The translations under genes and the position numbers were made by a program. A stretch of DNA of 64,000 nucleotides from Amphirosellinia nigrospora (lineage: Eukaryota > Ascomycota > Sordariomycetes > Xylariales > Xylariaceae): the NCBI GenBank assembly GCA_004123355.1, contig SCHM01000001.1, positions 11,666,193 through 11,730,192 of the forward strand, given 5' to 3'. The notes beneath the pieces are model-generated. The model was not told where the DNA came from, did no database searches, and was given only the letters and a program-made list of their open reading frames with translations. Shown here piece after piece: positions 25,136 to 35,512 of the stretch (position 1 is the first letter of the stretch; each line of letters opens with the position of its first letter).

Positions 25136-26037
25136 CACGACACCTGATATTGATATAATCGTAGTCGGGTTTATTACAATTTCAGGTTACCGATATTGTG
25201 TCTCTCCGATTACTAACAACACCTGACGTAAAATAAAGGGGGAGGGGGGAAAGCAGAAGAAAGGAAAGTGTGAGAGAACGTATAATTATCGCTTGAGGTA
25301 GGCCCCATTTCTCTATAAGCTGCAACGAACTTTTGCCTCCTCAAGATGAAACTGGAGAAGCGTGGCTGAGTATAGCGAAGCGCGGCATATCGGCCGAGCC
25401 TAGATCAAAACTATATACCTCCGTAGCAGTCTAAAAGTAGTCTAAAAAGTAGTTGAAATCGAGCTTGCTCCCCAAAACATGATCTACCCAAATTACATGG
25501 AACGTGGGAAAGGTGGTAAGGGTTCCCGCAGAATATCCTGATATCTTGAGCGGTGATTGGTAGATGCCGACAAAGATGCGCTCATGGCCGGCGGTAAGCC
25601 TCTTGGCTCGCGGTTGGTTGGCGCAACCAGGCGCGAAGCGCTCAATCGACACACGCACTTCGCAAATAAGAGCGTTGCAGTCAAAATCATCACTTCTGTA
25701 GTTCCCTGCTTGGTGGCAGAAAACGACTAGGATAAATAGCACCATGCAGTCTGACCATGCATGAGTTCAATCACGCGCTAGCATAGGCGATCTATACCTG
25801 CTTACAATTGTCTAGATTCTTATTGGCTTGTGATTCAAGACGGCGTGCGCACAAGTTTGAGGCGATGCACTTCAGATTCACATCGGTGACACGAAGGAAG
25901 TAGCTTAGTAGTCACACGCAAACAGCGTCGACTTACGACTTATCAGAAGTGCATATGTACAGTTTTATATCTTGGTATATATATCGTAATTACGCTCAAG
26001 AAGAATCTCGGGTTGATCTCAATAGGACCTGGAGACC
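25136..26037. other. Intergenic between DOMON and PLC-like genes
   Basis: Upstream of the DOMON gene and downstream of the PLC-like gene, both leftward. Apart from the weak frame at 25431-25745 I see nothing. A TATATATA-like stretch lies near 25975-25990. Confidence 0.5.
25431..25745 (-). CDS. Hypothetical small protein, possibly secreted
   Basis: An ATG-initiated frame of 104 residues. The N-terminus MVLFILVVFCHQAG is hydrophobic and could be a weak signal sequence; three cysteines follow. I recognise no family. It sits alone between two unrelated leftward genes and could be a chance frame. Confidence 0.2.
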   Translation of the reverse strand: MVLFILVVFCHQAGNYRSDDFDCNALICEVRVSIERFAPGCANQPRAKRLTAGHERIFVGIYQSPLKISGYSAGTLTTFPTFHVIWVDHVLGSKLDFNYFLDYF

Positions 26038-27259
26038 TCATACACCGTTGAGTTGACTTTGGGCGTTGATAGCATCACCAATACTAACATAGTCGAGTAG
26101 TACCACATTGGGGACACGTCCATACTGTGACTTGCAGGTGTCCGTTTGCGCGGTAATGGACGCGACCGAGTTCGTGTCGCCGGCATGGATTGCGTCAGGG
26201 AGGTCGATACCTAGAACTGCGTTATTCCTGTTGTGGTTTGCGAGGATTAGACGGCCGTCGGCGGAGGCGCCAGCGGGCCGGTCGATATTGCATCCGCTCA
26301 CTACAACGCGCGAGGTTAGTATGGATGGTTTAGTTTTAAGCCAGATTGGAACCGTGTAAGTCGATGCATAAAAATAGCCTGGGAGGAGCATCTCTACGTT
26401 CGACGGCTAGATAAGGTTGGAAGCAGGTAACCTCGAGAATTACTTACGCGCATCCTCATGAGGGTCAAAGGGCGTCTCGAAGTAATACGCAAATTCGTCA
26501 AGAATGTAGGAGACCTTGCTAGTGTCGGCGTGGTAGTCTGAAGCCTCGTCAGTCGTTTGCGTCGAGAAAGTAATAAATAGCCCGAAGTAAATCGAGATGA
26601 AACTTACCCATAAACACGACAACCCTGTTTCCAGAGGAGATCATGTCCCCCAGTGTTGGCCAGTCATCCAACCCAAGTTGGCCCGAGGGTGTGAAAGTAT
26701 ACGAATCTAGTCCTACGGCCTTGAAGGCGTCGCCAAACTTGGTGATGTCGATTGAATCTCCGTTTGTAATCAACAGCGTCACCACATCGTCCGGGTGCCC
26801 GTCAACCCATGACTTCACGGTGCCGAGGTAGTCTTGAAGAGTGCCAGCATCCAGCAAGGCACACGACTATAGAAATTATTAGCCGGCTCTCACGAGAATC
26901 ACAGAGTTATGAACTGAGAAAATGTGATGTTCTACGACAACACTGGCAATACAAGTCTAGACCCAACCAGTACTGAACTCTAGAAGTCTTCGTCATGTTT
27001 TACTTACTGTGTGGCAATTCTCAATAACACCATCTTTGTCGTGTGTCTGGGTAGTGAGAAACCGGATGCCTTCGTCCAGCTGCGCCGAGACCGACGTCAG
27101 TTGATTGTCCGAGGGCCCGACGCCCACAAACGCCGAGTTATGCGATCCGGCGAAGGTGACTTGGCTGTACTTCCGGTCGCAATACTCGGCCTTTCCGTTA
27201 CAGTCGGCGACGGCGCCCGCGGCGAGCGCGAGAACGGACAGGGGCGTTGCTGTGCGCAT
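26038..27259 (-). CDS. PLC-like phosphodiesterase, secreted (PI-PLC X-type TIM barrel)
   Basis: A predicted secreted member of the PLC-like phosphodiesterase superfamily, related to bacterial PI-specific phospholipase C; the substrate is unknown. Exons: 27008-27259, 26608-26866, 26448-26537 and a last one ending at 26038, all with good GTAAGT donors. Residues 1-18 (MRTATPLSVLALAAGAVA) are a signal peptide. The two catalytic-type histidines lie in FAGSHNSAF and in NCHT. Further family segments are HPDDVVTLLITNGD, GNRVVVFM, YYFETPFDPHED and NVVLLDYVSIGDA. The join between exon 3 and the last exon (about 26300-26447) is uncertain; a further short exon is possible. It has cysteine pairs typical of fungal secreted members. 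Confidence 0.8.
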
Positions 27260-27872
27260 TTTCGCGATAGAATCTCAATCGTGCAGTTGAAGGAGGTCAC
27301 TAGCAAGGAAAACCGAGGATCAATATACGGGTGCAAAAGTCCCTCTTCGCGGCTCGCCCAGATGGTCGACACAGTACTGTATTCGTGCGTGCGCCTGGCA
27401 CCGAACCTTCGATGCGAGGGTATACATCAGTCTTTATAAGTGGTGTCATGATCCCGAACAGCTTCGCATAAACAACTGCCAGTACAGCTCCTAAGAGAGC
27501 AAAGATCACCCACGTGGGACGACGACAGCGCATCTACGGTGAACTAAGCACAACAAGCCAGTCGTATGCTCGTGGTCGTCTCTATTAGGAAAACTATAGA
27601 ATGCAACCTTCTTATTTCATCTCTGATCGTCGAGGAGGATTGCGGAATCGGGCCGCAGGTCATCTCATAGCCTGCATCGCCGGAAGTCAACATGTTTGTA
27701 CAGATTCGTAGCATTGATGCCGGCTGTTTGTTCGTTATTGGAACAGCATCCATAACCCTGTCCAGCGGCTGCCAGGTTATGTGCCAATGCCAGCTTTATG
27801 GATGACGAAGTTAGGCGGGGGAAAGCCTGTATCGCAAAGCTTGAAACATGATGTTGTCGAATGAAAATTAAC

Positions 27873-27891
27873 GGGGGAAAATCTTACCCCC
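27873..27891. repeat. G5/C5 short inverted repeat
   Basis: GGGGGAAAATCTTACCCCC: the arms GGGGG and CCCCC with A/T-rich flanks pair around a short centre. CCCCT-type stress or zinc-finger sites are possible within it, but this is only suggested by the motif. Confidence 0.5.
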
Positions 27892-27995
27892 TTTTGGCAG
27901 GCAAGTTGATACAGCCGCTCCGCATGAGGGGACTCGGCACCCCGGATTTACCCCCAAACTAGGTATCCAAGGGCCGCCCTACTGACACAAGAAGG

Positions 27996-28002
27996 TATAA
28001 AA
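27996..28002 (+). promoter_or_regulatory. TATA-like element without a clear gene
   Basis: A perfect TATAAAA, 44 nt upstream of an ATG (28040) whose frame closes after 13 codons. It may serve an unrecognised transcript or be chance. Confidence 0.25.
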
Positions 28003-28713
28003 TGAGTGGCAGCTTTACATATTGCCTTACTACTCCACTATGAGTTGGGATGGTTGGCTAGGCGGTTTCATGCGCCTCTGACATAATTGTGCATGCTCTC
28101 AGGATATGTTCAAGAGCAGAAGTTGAGGTATACAGAGAGGAGTACCCCTGGTCGACTTTATTCCTTGCGAAACGATAATAGACGAGACAATGTATTGACT
28201 GACTAGAAGAAATCCGTACTCGCAGGATATTACTAGCGGAAGTTCAAGAGAGTAGACTTATATAAAGCGTACTCGGTTAGAGGCACCTGATTTTGTAACG
28301 TCTCTTAGTCTGCTGCTGCCCATTTCATTCCGAGTTTTTAGATTATCTATAATATACTGATAGATAGATAGTACAATTATAGTGAAAGAACGATCAACTA
28401 ATTATCATTTGCAGTTGGGTTTAGACTTCTTGTGATAGGTATGTAGTACTGTATTACCTAAGTCTATAAAACATCCCGCGGATTGCGGCGATCCATCTAT
28501 CATGGAGATCACAAACAGATCGATCAATCTGAGCCGATCTCGGATAGAGCTCCAGATTTTGCTACGCACGATTTTTACGGAGCTGAAGAAACATAGCTTG
28601 CTGACGGCGAGGCAAAGGCAAAATAATTACCTCTGGCCCATGCCGCCCTTTCCATCAACCGGTAAACTCCAACAGATGCACGGCCTGCCCCCCCAAGGTA
28701 GCCCCTCGTCGAC

Positions 28714-29744
28714 ATGACGACGGACCAGAAGCAGGTGTCCCCACCAGCGGCGCAGAACTACAAGGGTTTCGTCGCGGGCGTATTTTCCGGCATCGCCAAG
28801 CTCTCGGGTAAGTTTTGTTTGGCTCTATTGTGTACATTTGGCATATCGTATCTAACGCGCGCGCTCTCTCTGTCTCTATAGTCGGTCACCCCTTCGACAC
28901 GATCAAGGTCCGATTACAAACCACCGACCCATCCCGCTTCAGCGGGCCGCTCCAATGCGTGGTCCAGACGGTGCGGCACGAGGGCGTGCGGGGGCTCTAC
29001 AAGGGCGCGTCGCCCCCGCTAGTCGGCTGGATGTTCATGGACTCGTTGATGCTGGGAAGCCTGACCATCTACCGGCGACTCCTCGCCGAGCACGTATTCG
29101 CACTGAGGTCGTTTCCTAGCAGCGCCCTCGATCCAAACCCAAACCCAAATCCCGTCACCCACCTCCCGTCCTTCGGCCACGGCATCGCCGGCGTAATGGC
29201 AGGCTCGACCGTCTCCTTCATCGCGGCGCCCGTCGAACACATCAAGGCGCGCCTGCAGATCCAGTACTCGGCTAAGAAGGCCGAGCGCCTGTACTCGGGC
29301 CCGCTCGACTGCGTGCGCAAGATCTACGCCGCCCACGGCGTCCGCGGCGTGTACAAGGGCCTCGCGGCCACGCTCATCTTCCGGGCCTTCTTCTTCTGCT
29401 GGTGGGGTTCGTACGACGTCTTGTCACGGCTCCTGCGCGAGCGCACGAACCTGTCCGCGCCCGCCGTCAACTTCTGGGCCGGCGGACTGAGTGCGCAGAT
29501 CTTCTGGCTCACGAGTTACCCCAGCGATGTGGTGAAGCAGCGTATTATGACGGACCCAATGGGCGGGAAGCTCAATGACGGGACGCCTCGGTTTAGGAGC
29601 TGGTGGCAGGCTGCGCAAGCCGTGTATCGGGACAGCGGTGCCAGAGGATACTGGAGAGGGTTCGTGCCATGCTTTTTGAGAGCGTTCCCGGCGAATGCGA
29701 TGGCATTAGTAGCCTTTGAGGGCGTTATGAGAGCGTTGCCATAG
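28714..29744 (+). CDS. Mitochondrial carrier family (SLC25) transporter
   Basis: Six-helix inner-mitochondrial-membrane metabolite exchanger; the substrate cannot be told from sequence, although the GHPFDTIKVRLQTT opening resembles the YMC1/carnitine-acylcarnitine branch. Exon 1 (28714-28807) begins MTTDQKQVSPPAAQNYKGF. An intron (28808-28881, GTAAGT...CTATAG) splits the first signature, and exon 2 runs to 29744, giving 318 residues, normal length. The three tandem repeats each carry the PxD/ExxK motif: PFDTIK, PVEHIK and PSDVVK. Gly/aromatic companions follow, as in GVRGLYKGASPP and GVRGVYKGL. The reading frame is intact, unlike many neighbours. The start is the only ATG giving the expected short N-terminus ahead of helix 1 (GFVAGVFSGIAKLSVG). 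Confidence 0.88.
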
Positions 29745-30151
29745 TAGACACCAGCATTTTTAGATGGGCATTAGAAAAGGGTCATTGGGTTAAATATATA
29801 AAGTATAGAACGTTACGACGGACAGTATGTAGTTAATGACATTTCACGCAAGACACTGGACCCAAGAGGTACCTACCTTTATTACTTGATTCATTGTACC
29901 ACATATATGCCGCCACCGCCACCGCCACCGATTTCTACATGAGTGCTTCAGGTAAAAGGTATGTGATAGGTTCAGTTAATTTGAGTCAAAATAGTAATAT
30001 CACGTCAAGAGTCACTAGGAATAGGTTTGCCTTGGGATCGAGTTTATTTTGCAACATTGGATATGGATGAATGGGCCCGCCCTACGCAAAGTTCATGCAC
30101 CATACCCTTATGTCTGTTGTTTTCCATAATGTGCCGTCGCAAATAACCCGA
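29745..30151. other. Short convergent intergenic region
   Basis: Between the 3' ends of the carrier (+) and rpl22 (-). Contains a short CCGCCA repeat near 29910-29931. No gene is seen. Confidence 0.6.
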
Positions 30152-30778
30152 TTACTCGTCATCATCATCAGCCTCGTCGTTAACGACGTTGAAGAACTTG
30201 AGCTCGTAGACACCCTTGGAGGTGGAGACGACACGCAGCCAGTCACGGAGCTGCATCTTCTTCAAGAACTTCTTGGTCCTGCGGTGATGTGTTAGTAAGC
30301 TTCGGTGTGTATCGTGCAACTGTTGCGCGGCGTGGCGGATATGTGGTGGTGGGACTAACAGGTACTTGAGGTAGCGACCGGAGAGCTCGTTGTGGGCGGT
30401 GATCTCGATCTTGCCGTCGCCAACCTGCTGGATGGTGATGGTGTCGCCGAGGTTGCCGACACGGCCGTCGACCTTGATCTTGTCCTGGAGGAACTTCTCG
30501 AAGGCGGCGGTGTCGAAGATCTTGTCGCTGGCGGGCTGCGAAGCGTTGATGACGAACTAACGGCGCGGCGTCAGTAATACAACCACAAGACAAAGGGGAG
30601 AAGGGGTTGGATGTTGGCTTACCTTCTTCGTCTGCTTGCTAGCCTTGCCGGACTTCTTCTACATGTCGGATTGACCTTAGCCTACTGCTTCACGCCATCA
30701 TCTCGCTGGAGGATTCACCAGAGAGACTGGGCCAACAGCAAAGCGGTGTCAAGGTATACATACTGTTTGAGGAGCCAT
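30152..30778 (-). CDS. rpl22: 60S ribosomal protein L22 (eL22)
   Basis: Structural protein of the large ribosomal subunit. Four exons on the minus strand: 30764-30778 (MAPQT), 30623-30658 (KKSGKASKQTKK), 30360-30556 (FVINASQPASDKIFDTAAFE onward) and 30152-30278. The total is 124 residues, normal for fungal eL22. The tail is acidic (NDEADDDE), as in the family. Splice sites are canonical (GTATGT, GTAAGC and GTTAGT donors). Introns near the 5' end are typical of ribosomal protein genes. The frame is intact after splicing. The first exon of only 15 nt was located from the conserved basic N-terminus. Confidence 0.93.
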
Positions 30779-31430
30779 TGTTGCGGATGGTTTGATGATG
30801 ATGATTTAGGACGCAAAGAAGTCGAATCCTGCGCCTGTACGGTATTTGGCGGTGGTGGTGGTGGGAGTTGGTGTTGATTGGGACTCTGAAAAAGTTCGCG
30901 AACGAGGAGGGGGATTTTTGAGCGCCAGCTTTTTTGGTGTATCGCGGAAAGTCAGAGTGGGCCCCGCGCTAGAGTAGGCTAGGGCACACCCACTATTGTG
31001 GCTTGACTGCGCTGCGAGTGGCTTTCGCGTGGCTTTATAGTTTAATCCCCGTGCCCGTGCGGGACCGATGGAATGCGCCGCTTAGGCCCCACACAATCTC
31101 CGTGCACCAGTGCCTCGGCTCGACTAGATAGATTGGCCTCAATGCCCTCTGATCTCACGCTGCATTACTGAAAGCGGATAGCTGTCTGGGGTGGCGGCAT
31201 CTCAGCACAGGAGCTAGTCCGTTACAACTACGTTACCAGGCATTACTTCTGGGATCCGCGGGGCCCTCATCTCGAACTCAAATCGTCATCCGTTTCCCAT
31301 TGAATTACAATAAGTAAAACGTCCTCTTGTAATTAAGTCTGTTCGAGAAAGAGCATTATAGTAACTCATCCTCACCCTTGAGGTTTATACAGCAAGTTGA
31401 ATCGCATTTCTCGATTCCACTTTACTCATC
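30779..31430. other. Divergent promoter region rpl22/aldehyde dehydrogenase
   Basis: GC-rich close to rpl22 and more AT-rich towards the dehydrogenase start. No coding sequence is seen. The patch at 30990-31090 is noticeably GC-rich. Confidence 0.55.
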
Positions 31431-33082
31431 ATGGCTACGGATACCAAAATACTTCCTTTCGAGGCCACCCCCTTGGAGAGTATTGCTCGGTATGCTGCTG
31501 ACGCCCGCACTGCCTATGCCTCACAGAAGACGAAGGATGTTGAATGGCGTCTAGTGCAGTTGAGGAAGCTCTACTGGGCCATAACAGACTGTACCCCAAA
31601 GATCCTCGCCGCCTTAAAACAGGACATCGGCAAGTCATCCGGTGAAGCTATGCTCAATGAAGTACATTTTTGCATCTCCGACCTCAATCTTGCTCTCAAA
31701 AAATTGAAGGCCTGGCAAAGGATGACACGGATTTGGACTATGCCTTGAGCTTCATGCCTATGAGGCCTCGCGTCCGAAAGGAACCTTTAGGCGCAGTCTT
31801 GATCATTGGACCTTACAACTTCCCTTTATGCTTAACATAGCTCCCCTCATCGGCGCTATCAGTGCGGGATGCACCGCTGTTATCAAGCCTTCAGAGAGCT
31901 CACCCGCGACCGCCATGGTCATTAAAGAGATGGTCGAGAAGTACCTGGACCGGGTTCCTTCTATGTCGTGAACGGCGCGTCGCCGAGACAACAGCTCTCT
32001 TAAACGAAAAATGGGAAAAGATTTTCTACACCGGCGGCCCTGTCGTTGCGCGAATCATCGCCAAGAAGGCTGCGGAGAGCCGACCCAGTGACCCTCGAAC
32101 TCGTGGCAGGAATCTGCTTCGTGTCAAAAGCCGCCAATCTAGCTCTAACTGCTCGTCGACTCATGTGGGGCAAGTGCAAACGCCGGCCAAGTTTGCATAT
32201 CTCACAACTATGTATGTGCTGAGCGGGACGTGGTTGACGATTTCATCAAGTACATCAACGCTTCGTATAAAGAGTTTTTCCCCGGCCCCAAGGCCAGCCT
32301 GACTACGGGCGCATCGTCACGAGAGACAGTTTGACCGTATCAAGAATATGCTGGACGACAAAGGCAAGATCGTCATGGGCGGCGAGACCGACAGATCCGA
32401 GCTGTATATCGCACCAACTGCGGTGCTTGTCAACTCCATCGACGACCCAATGATGACAAACGAGTCTTTTGGCCCCATCTGGTCTATCTATCCGGTAGAC
32501 GACGTCAACGAAGCCATCAAGGTCATGAATAAGGTGGATCCCACGCCCCTATCTCTCATGACCTTCGGCTCCAACACCGAAAACGAGAAGAGTAAGCCAA
32601 TCGTCTGTGACGGTTCCATCAATATGCATAAGTAGCTAACATCACTCCAAGTCCTCAGCAACGTCACGTCTGGCGGAGCGTCTATAAACGACTCTTACAT
32701 GCACGGATCCGTGTCCACGCTCCCCTTCGGCGGCGTCGGCGAGTCCGGCACGGGCGCGTACCACGGGCGCGCCTCCTTCGACTGCTTCACGCACCGGCGC
32801 ACGGTGGTGTCGACGCCCAACTGGATCGACAAGCTGCTGCGCGTGCGCTACCTGCCACATTCCCCCAGCGAACTGAGGCAGTTCGTGTGGATGAACAGTC
32901 GCAAGCCCGACTTCGACCGCAACGGTAATCAGATCAGGGGGCTAAGCTACTGGCTGTGGATGATATTCGGGCTCGGTGGCCCAACGGCCAAAGGTGCGTT
33001 GCTTCGGTGGCTCACGGTCCTTGCCGCCGGCTACGTCTATTTCAACCAGTCTCATCGTCGCCTCATTGACCTCCTTTCGTAA
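31431..33082 (+). CDS. Fatty aldehyde dehydrogenase, membrane-anchored (ALDH3/Hfd1-like), frame-broken
   Basis: Oxidises fatty aldehydes to acids with NAD(P). The start at 31431 encodes MATDTKILPFEATPLESIA. Family landmarks: IIGPYNFP and AVIKPSE (cofactor binding), the ELGG glutamate near 32095-32108, the GQVC catalytic cysteine near 32190-32200, ESFGPIWSIYPV, and LPFGGVGESGTGAYHG near 32725-32770. The C-terminus has a hydrophobic stretch (LLRWLTVLAAGYVYF), matching the tail anchor of ALDH3-type enzymes. An intron at 32592-32651 is well supported. The frame breaks at about 31714 (GG, needs GGG), 31830, 31950, 32080, 32103 (one G missing in the ELGG region), 32190 and 32310. So many breaks could indicate a pseudogene, but each conserved motif is preserved around them and homopolymer loss explains several. 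Confidence 0.75.
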
Positions 33083-33738
33083 TTCAATATCCTCCCTATA
33101 CTTCTATAACTAGCACTCTCGTTTGGCAGGGGGATTCATGTATATTTTGAGGTTCGCACACAATGAGATGAGAACGAGGAGAAGCAATATATACCCAAGT
33201 TTCCTATTCCCGTGCAAATTTTGAATCAACCTAGACTGACGTTTTGGTTCTCGCAAGGTCCACAAGCTAAACTTTGAAATCTCTAATCGCGTTTTCTCTG
33301 CTGTCCTCTCTGTATCTTATTAGTGTTGCGTTGCAGTATATCTGAAATAAAAATGGCGGCAGTTAATGTGTACTCTTTTTTTTTTATCAAGCCAACTGGT
33401 ATACCCTCTCTATCCATCTCAAGCGCATTCGGCGCTGTTGTATTTAGTTGATCAGATTCACAATAGAATTGGCGTGAATTACGTTATAAACTCTGATTTT
33501 CCATTTTGAGAGCTGAGAACCGCCTTTGGAAATCCCTCGAAAAATCGTCCATGGGAAATAACATGGACTATATCTCAGGGTTCATCCCTAATAAATCGAT
33601 TCATCATAGCCCTCATTGGTATCACACTCTAGGAGCATTGTAAAATTACTACAAGAATTGGTAAGATGTATGCAATTGTGGTATCATGACTCCTCTATGC
33701 ATTTAAATCATCCTCGCCTCTCCAAGACCGCTACTAAC
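33083..33738. other. Convergent intergenic region
   Basis: Between the 3' ends of the aldehyde dehydrogenase (+) and rrp4 (-). AT-rich with a poly-T run near 33375. No gene is seen. Confidence 0.6.
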
Positions 33739-34869
33739 CTACCGACCAACAAGGGCATCTGCTAATCTACGCCCACGTTCACCACCTAGATACAACGTCT
33801 CCTCCCCATCCCCATCGCCCCTCGCCAGCTCGACCGCCTCCTGATACCCCCGCACAACCATCTCCTCGTCGACACGTAGTCCGTGCTCAACCAGGGCCTC
33901 GATCACGCCCCTTACACGCGCGATCTCGCGCATCGTAGCAATCGGTATGTCATCATTCTGGCTCGAGTAGACGTTCAACCCAACACTCTCCTCGACGCGG
34001 GTGATGGCGGTAGTGGATGTCTCGGCCGCCGGACCTTCACCCTCGATGTGCTTGCTGATCCAGATGTATCCGTTCACGCCGAGAATAACATCAATTTTCT
34101 CGGCGTCGGCGCAGCTCCACCACCCATAGCAAAGGCCTGGCCGGCGCGCGCGCACGACGCCTCCACCTCCACCAGTCCCACTAACACTGATAAATACCCC
34201 ATTGCGCAGCTTGCCATACTTGAGGGAGCGTGTGTGCAATACGGCCCCACCGTCGCCGTATAGCTGCTGCACCTCGGCCACTAGTAGCTCGCCCTCAGAG
34301 AAGAAGGTCCGGATCTGCAGCTCGTCCGTCTCGGTCCTCCGACGCTGGATGCCGCCCGGCAGGTTGATGGCGGACAGGGGCAGCTGAGCGAGCAGCGCGG
34401 CGCCGACATCGACGCGCCACCGCCGCGACTGCACCTCGACGATGCGCCCGACCACCAGGTCGCCGATCTCGGGCGTGTACCGTGCCCGCAGCGGACGCAC
34501 CGATAGCAGCTTGTTCGTCTTGGCTAGCGTGCCGGCGACTGAAGATACGATAGCGGGGGTTCGAGGGTTGTGTATGTTCCGTGGCCACTGTGAGGGAGCA
34601 AATAGGTCGTATTAGCCGAGTGATCGCTCTCCATCCAGGACGAAGACGGACACTTACCGCATCCACTGGGGGTCTTCTGTTATTATTTCACCGGGCGTCA
34701 CTATTGCGTCGTCGTCGGACGAGCGAAACCGCTTCGATGATCTTCCCATTGAGACGTCACCTTCCATATCGATGCCACCCTCCGAGTCGGAATCTGAGCC
34801 GACACCATAGCTGATGTCGTTTGGGTTGTAGCCCGGCGGCGGTGCGGGCTGTAATATTGTGATGGGCAT
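33739..34869 (-). CDS. rrp4: Exosome complex RNA-binding subunit Rrp4
   Basis: Cap subunit of the nuclear and cytoplasmic RNA exosome (3'-5' RNA decay and rRNA processing). Exon 1 (34658-34869) begins [20 protein letters not shown] and ends in [22 protein letters not shown]...CACAG intron (34588-34657) leads to exon 2 at 34587. Recognisable parts are the N-terminal barrel ([16 protein letters not shown]), the S1 domain ([18 protein letters not shown]) and the KH-like end ([16 protein letters not shown]). The segments [15 protein letters not shown] and [14 protein letters not shown] are hallmark Rrp4 sequence. One break occurs at the G5 run 34555-34559: adding one base restores [20 protein letters not shown]. 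The gene is essential, so this is almost certainly an assembly indel. The C-terminal acidic tail is longer than in yeast. Confidence 0.9.
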
Positions 34870-35512
34870 GTTTGGGGCTGCCTCTTCGTAGAGTTGGGGA
34901 TATTACTTCGTGTCCTATGAATGATAACTCGCGACAAGCGGATCGGCTCGGTTGTGTTTGGGCTTCGGTGTCAGTTGTTCCTTGTGATTGAATATGAAGC
35001 TTCCTTTGCAGAAACAAAAAAAGCTGCAGCTCTTCCAATCTTAATCCTATGCCCCACTAAGTCCCGCCAAGTAACTAGCTAAAAACAACCCCGCGCCCAC
35101 TAAAATATCCACTATATGTGCTAGTCTTCTATCTAGGTAGGGACGGGACCCCTGCGCGTTTCCCCAACATGCAGCATGGCAGGAGCATGGGAATGACAAC
35201 TTGACATGTGATGTGAAACCCACCTCTCACTCCGGAATCTTCATGTAATACATACTTACCTATCATCACCACCCTATATACTAATCTACTTTCCCGCCTT
35301 CAGAGATCATTGCGCCAGCCGAGATCTACGTTCAGCCATGTGGCGCTTTTAGAAGTATTGATTATGATACCATAAAACTGACTACTTCAACGTACTCCTA
35401 TCTACGTCATCGTGCGCCCTATTGCCTATCGTTCTACATATAATACATACAGCAGCCGTGAAGGGGCCAAGGTGGTGATTGATAGTGCCTACACGGCATA
35501 AACTCATCGACG
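34870..35512. other. Divergent promoter region rrp4/DysF peroxin
   Basis: Shared upstream region of two divergent genes. No further coding sequence is seen. Confidence 0.6.

Larger units (their letters stand above)
27260..28713. other. Intergenic with a promoter-like patch
   Basis: Divergent region between the PLC-like gene (-) and the mitochondrial carrier (+). It contains a G5/C5 inverted repeat near 27873-27891, further C-rich patches near 27945-27955 and a TATAAAA at 27996. No coding sequence is supported. A leftward frame at 27300-27533 starts with a hydrophobic stretch but has no recognisable family. Confidence 0.5.

Noticed and set aside
27300-27533. Frame starting with a hydrophobic segment (WVIFALLGAVLAVVYA), minus strand
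   Set aside because: It lies just upstream of the PLC-like gene, the remainder is unstructured, and no splice link or family is visible. It could be real but is not supported.
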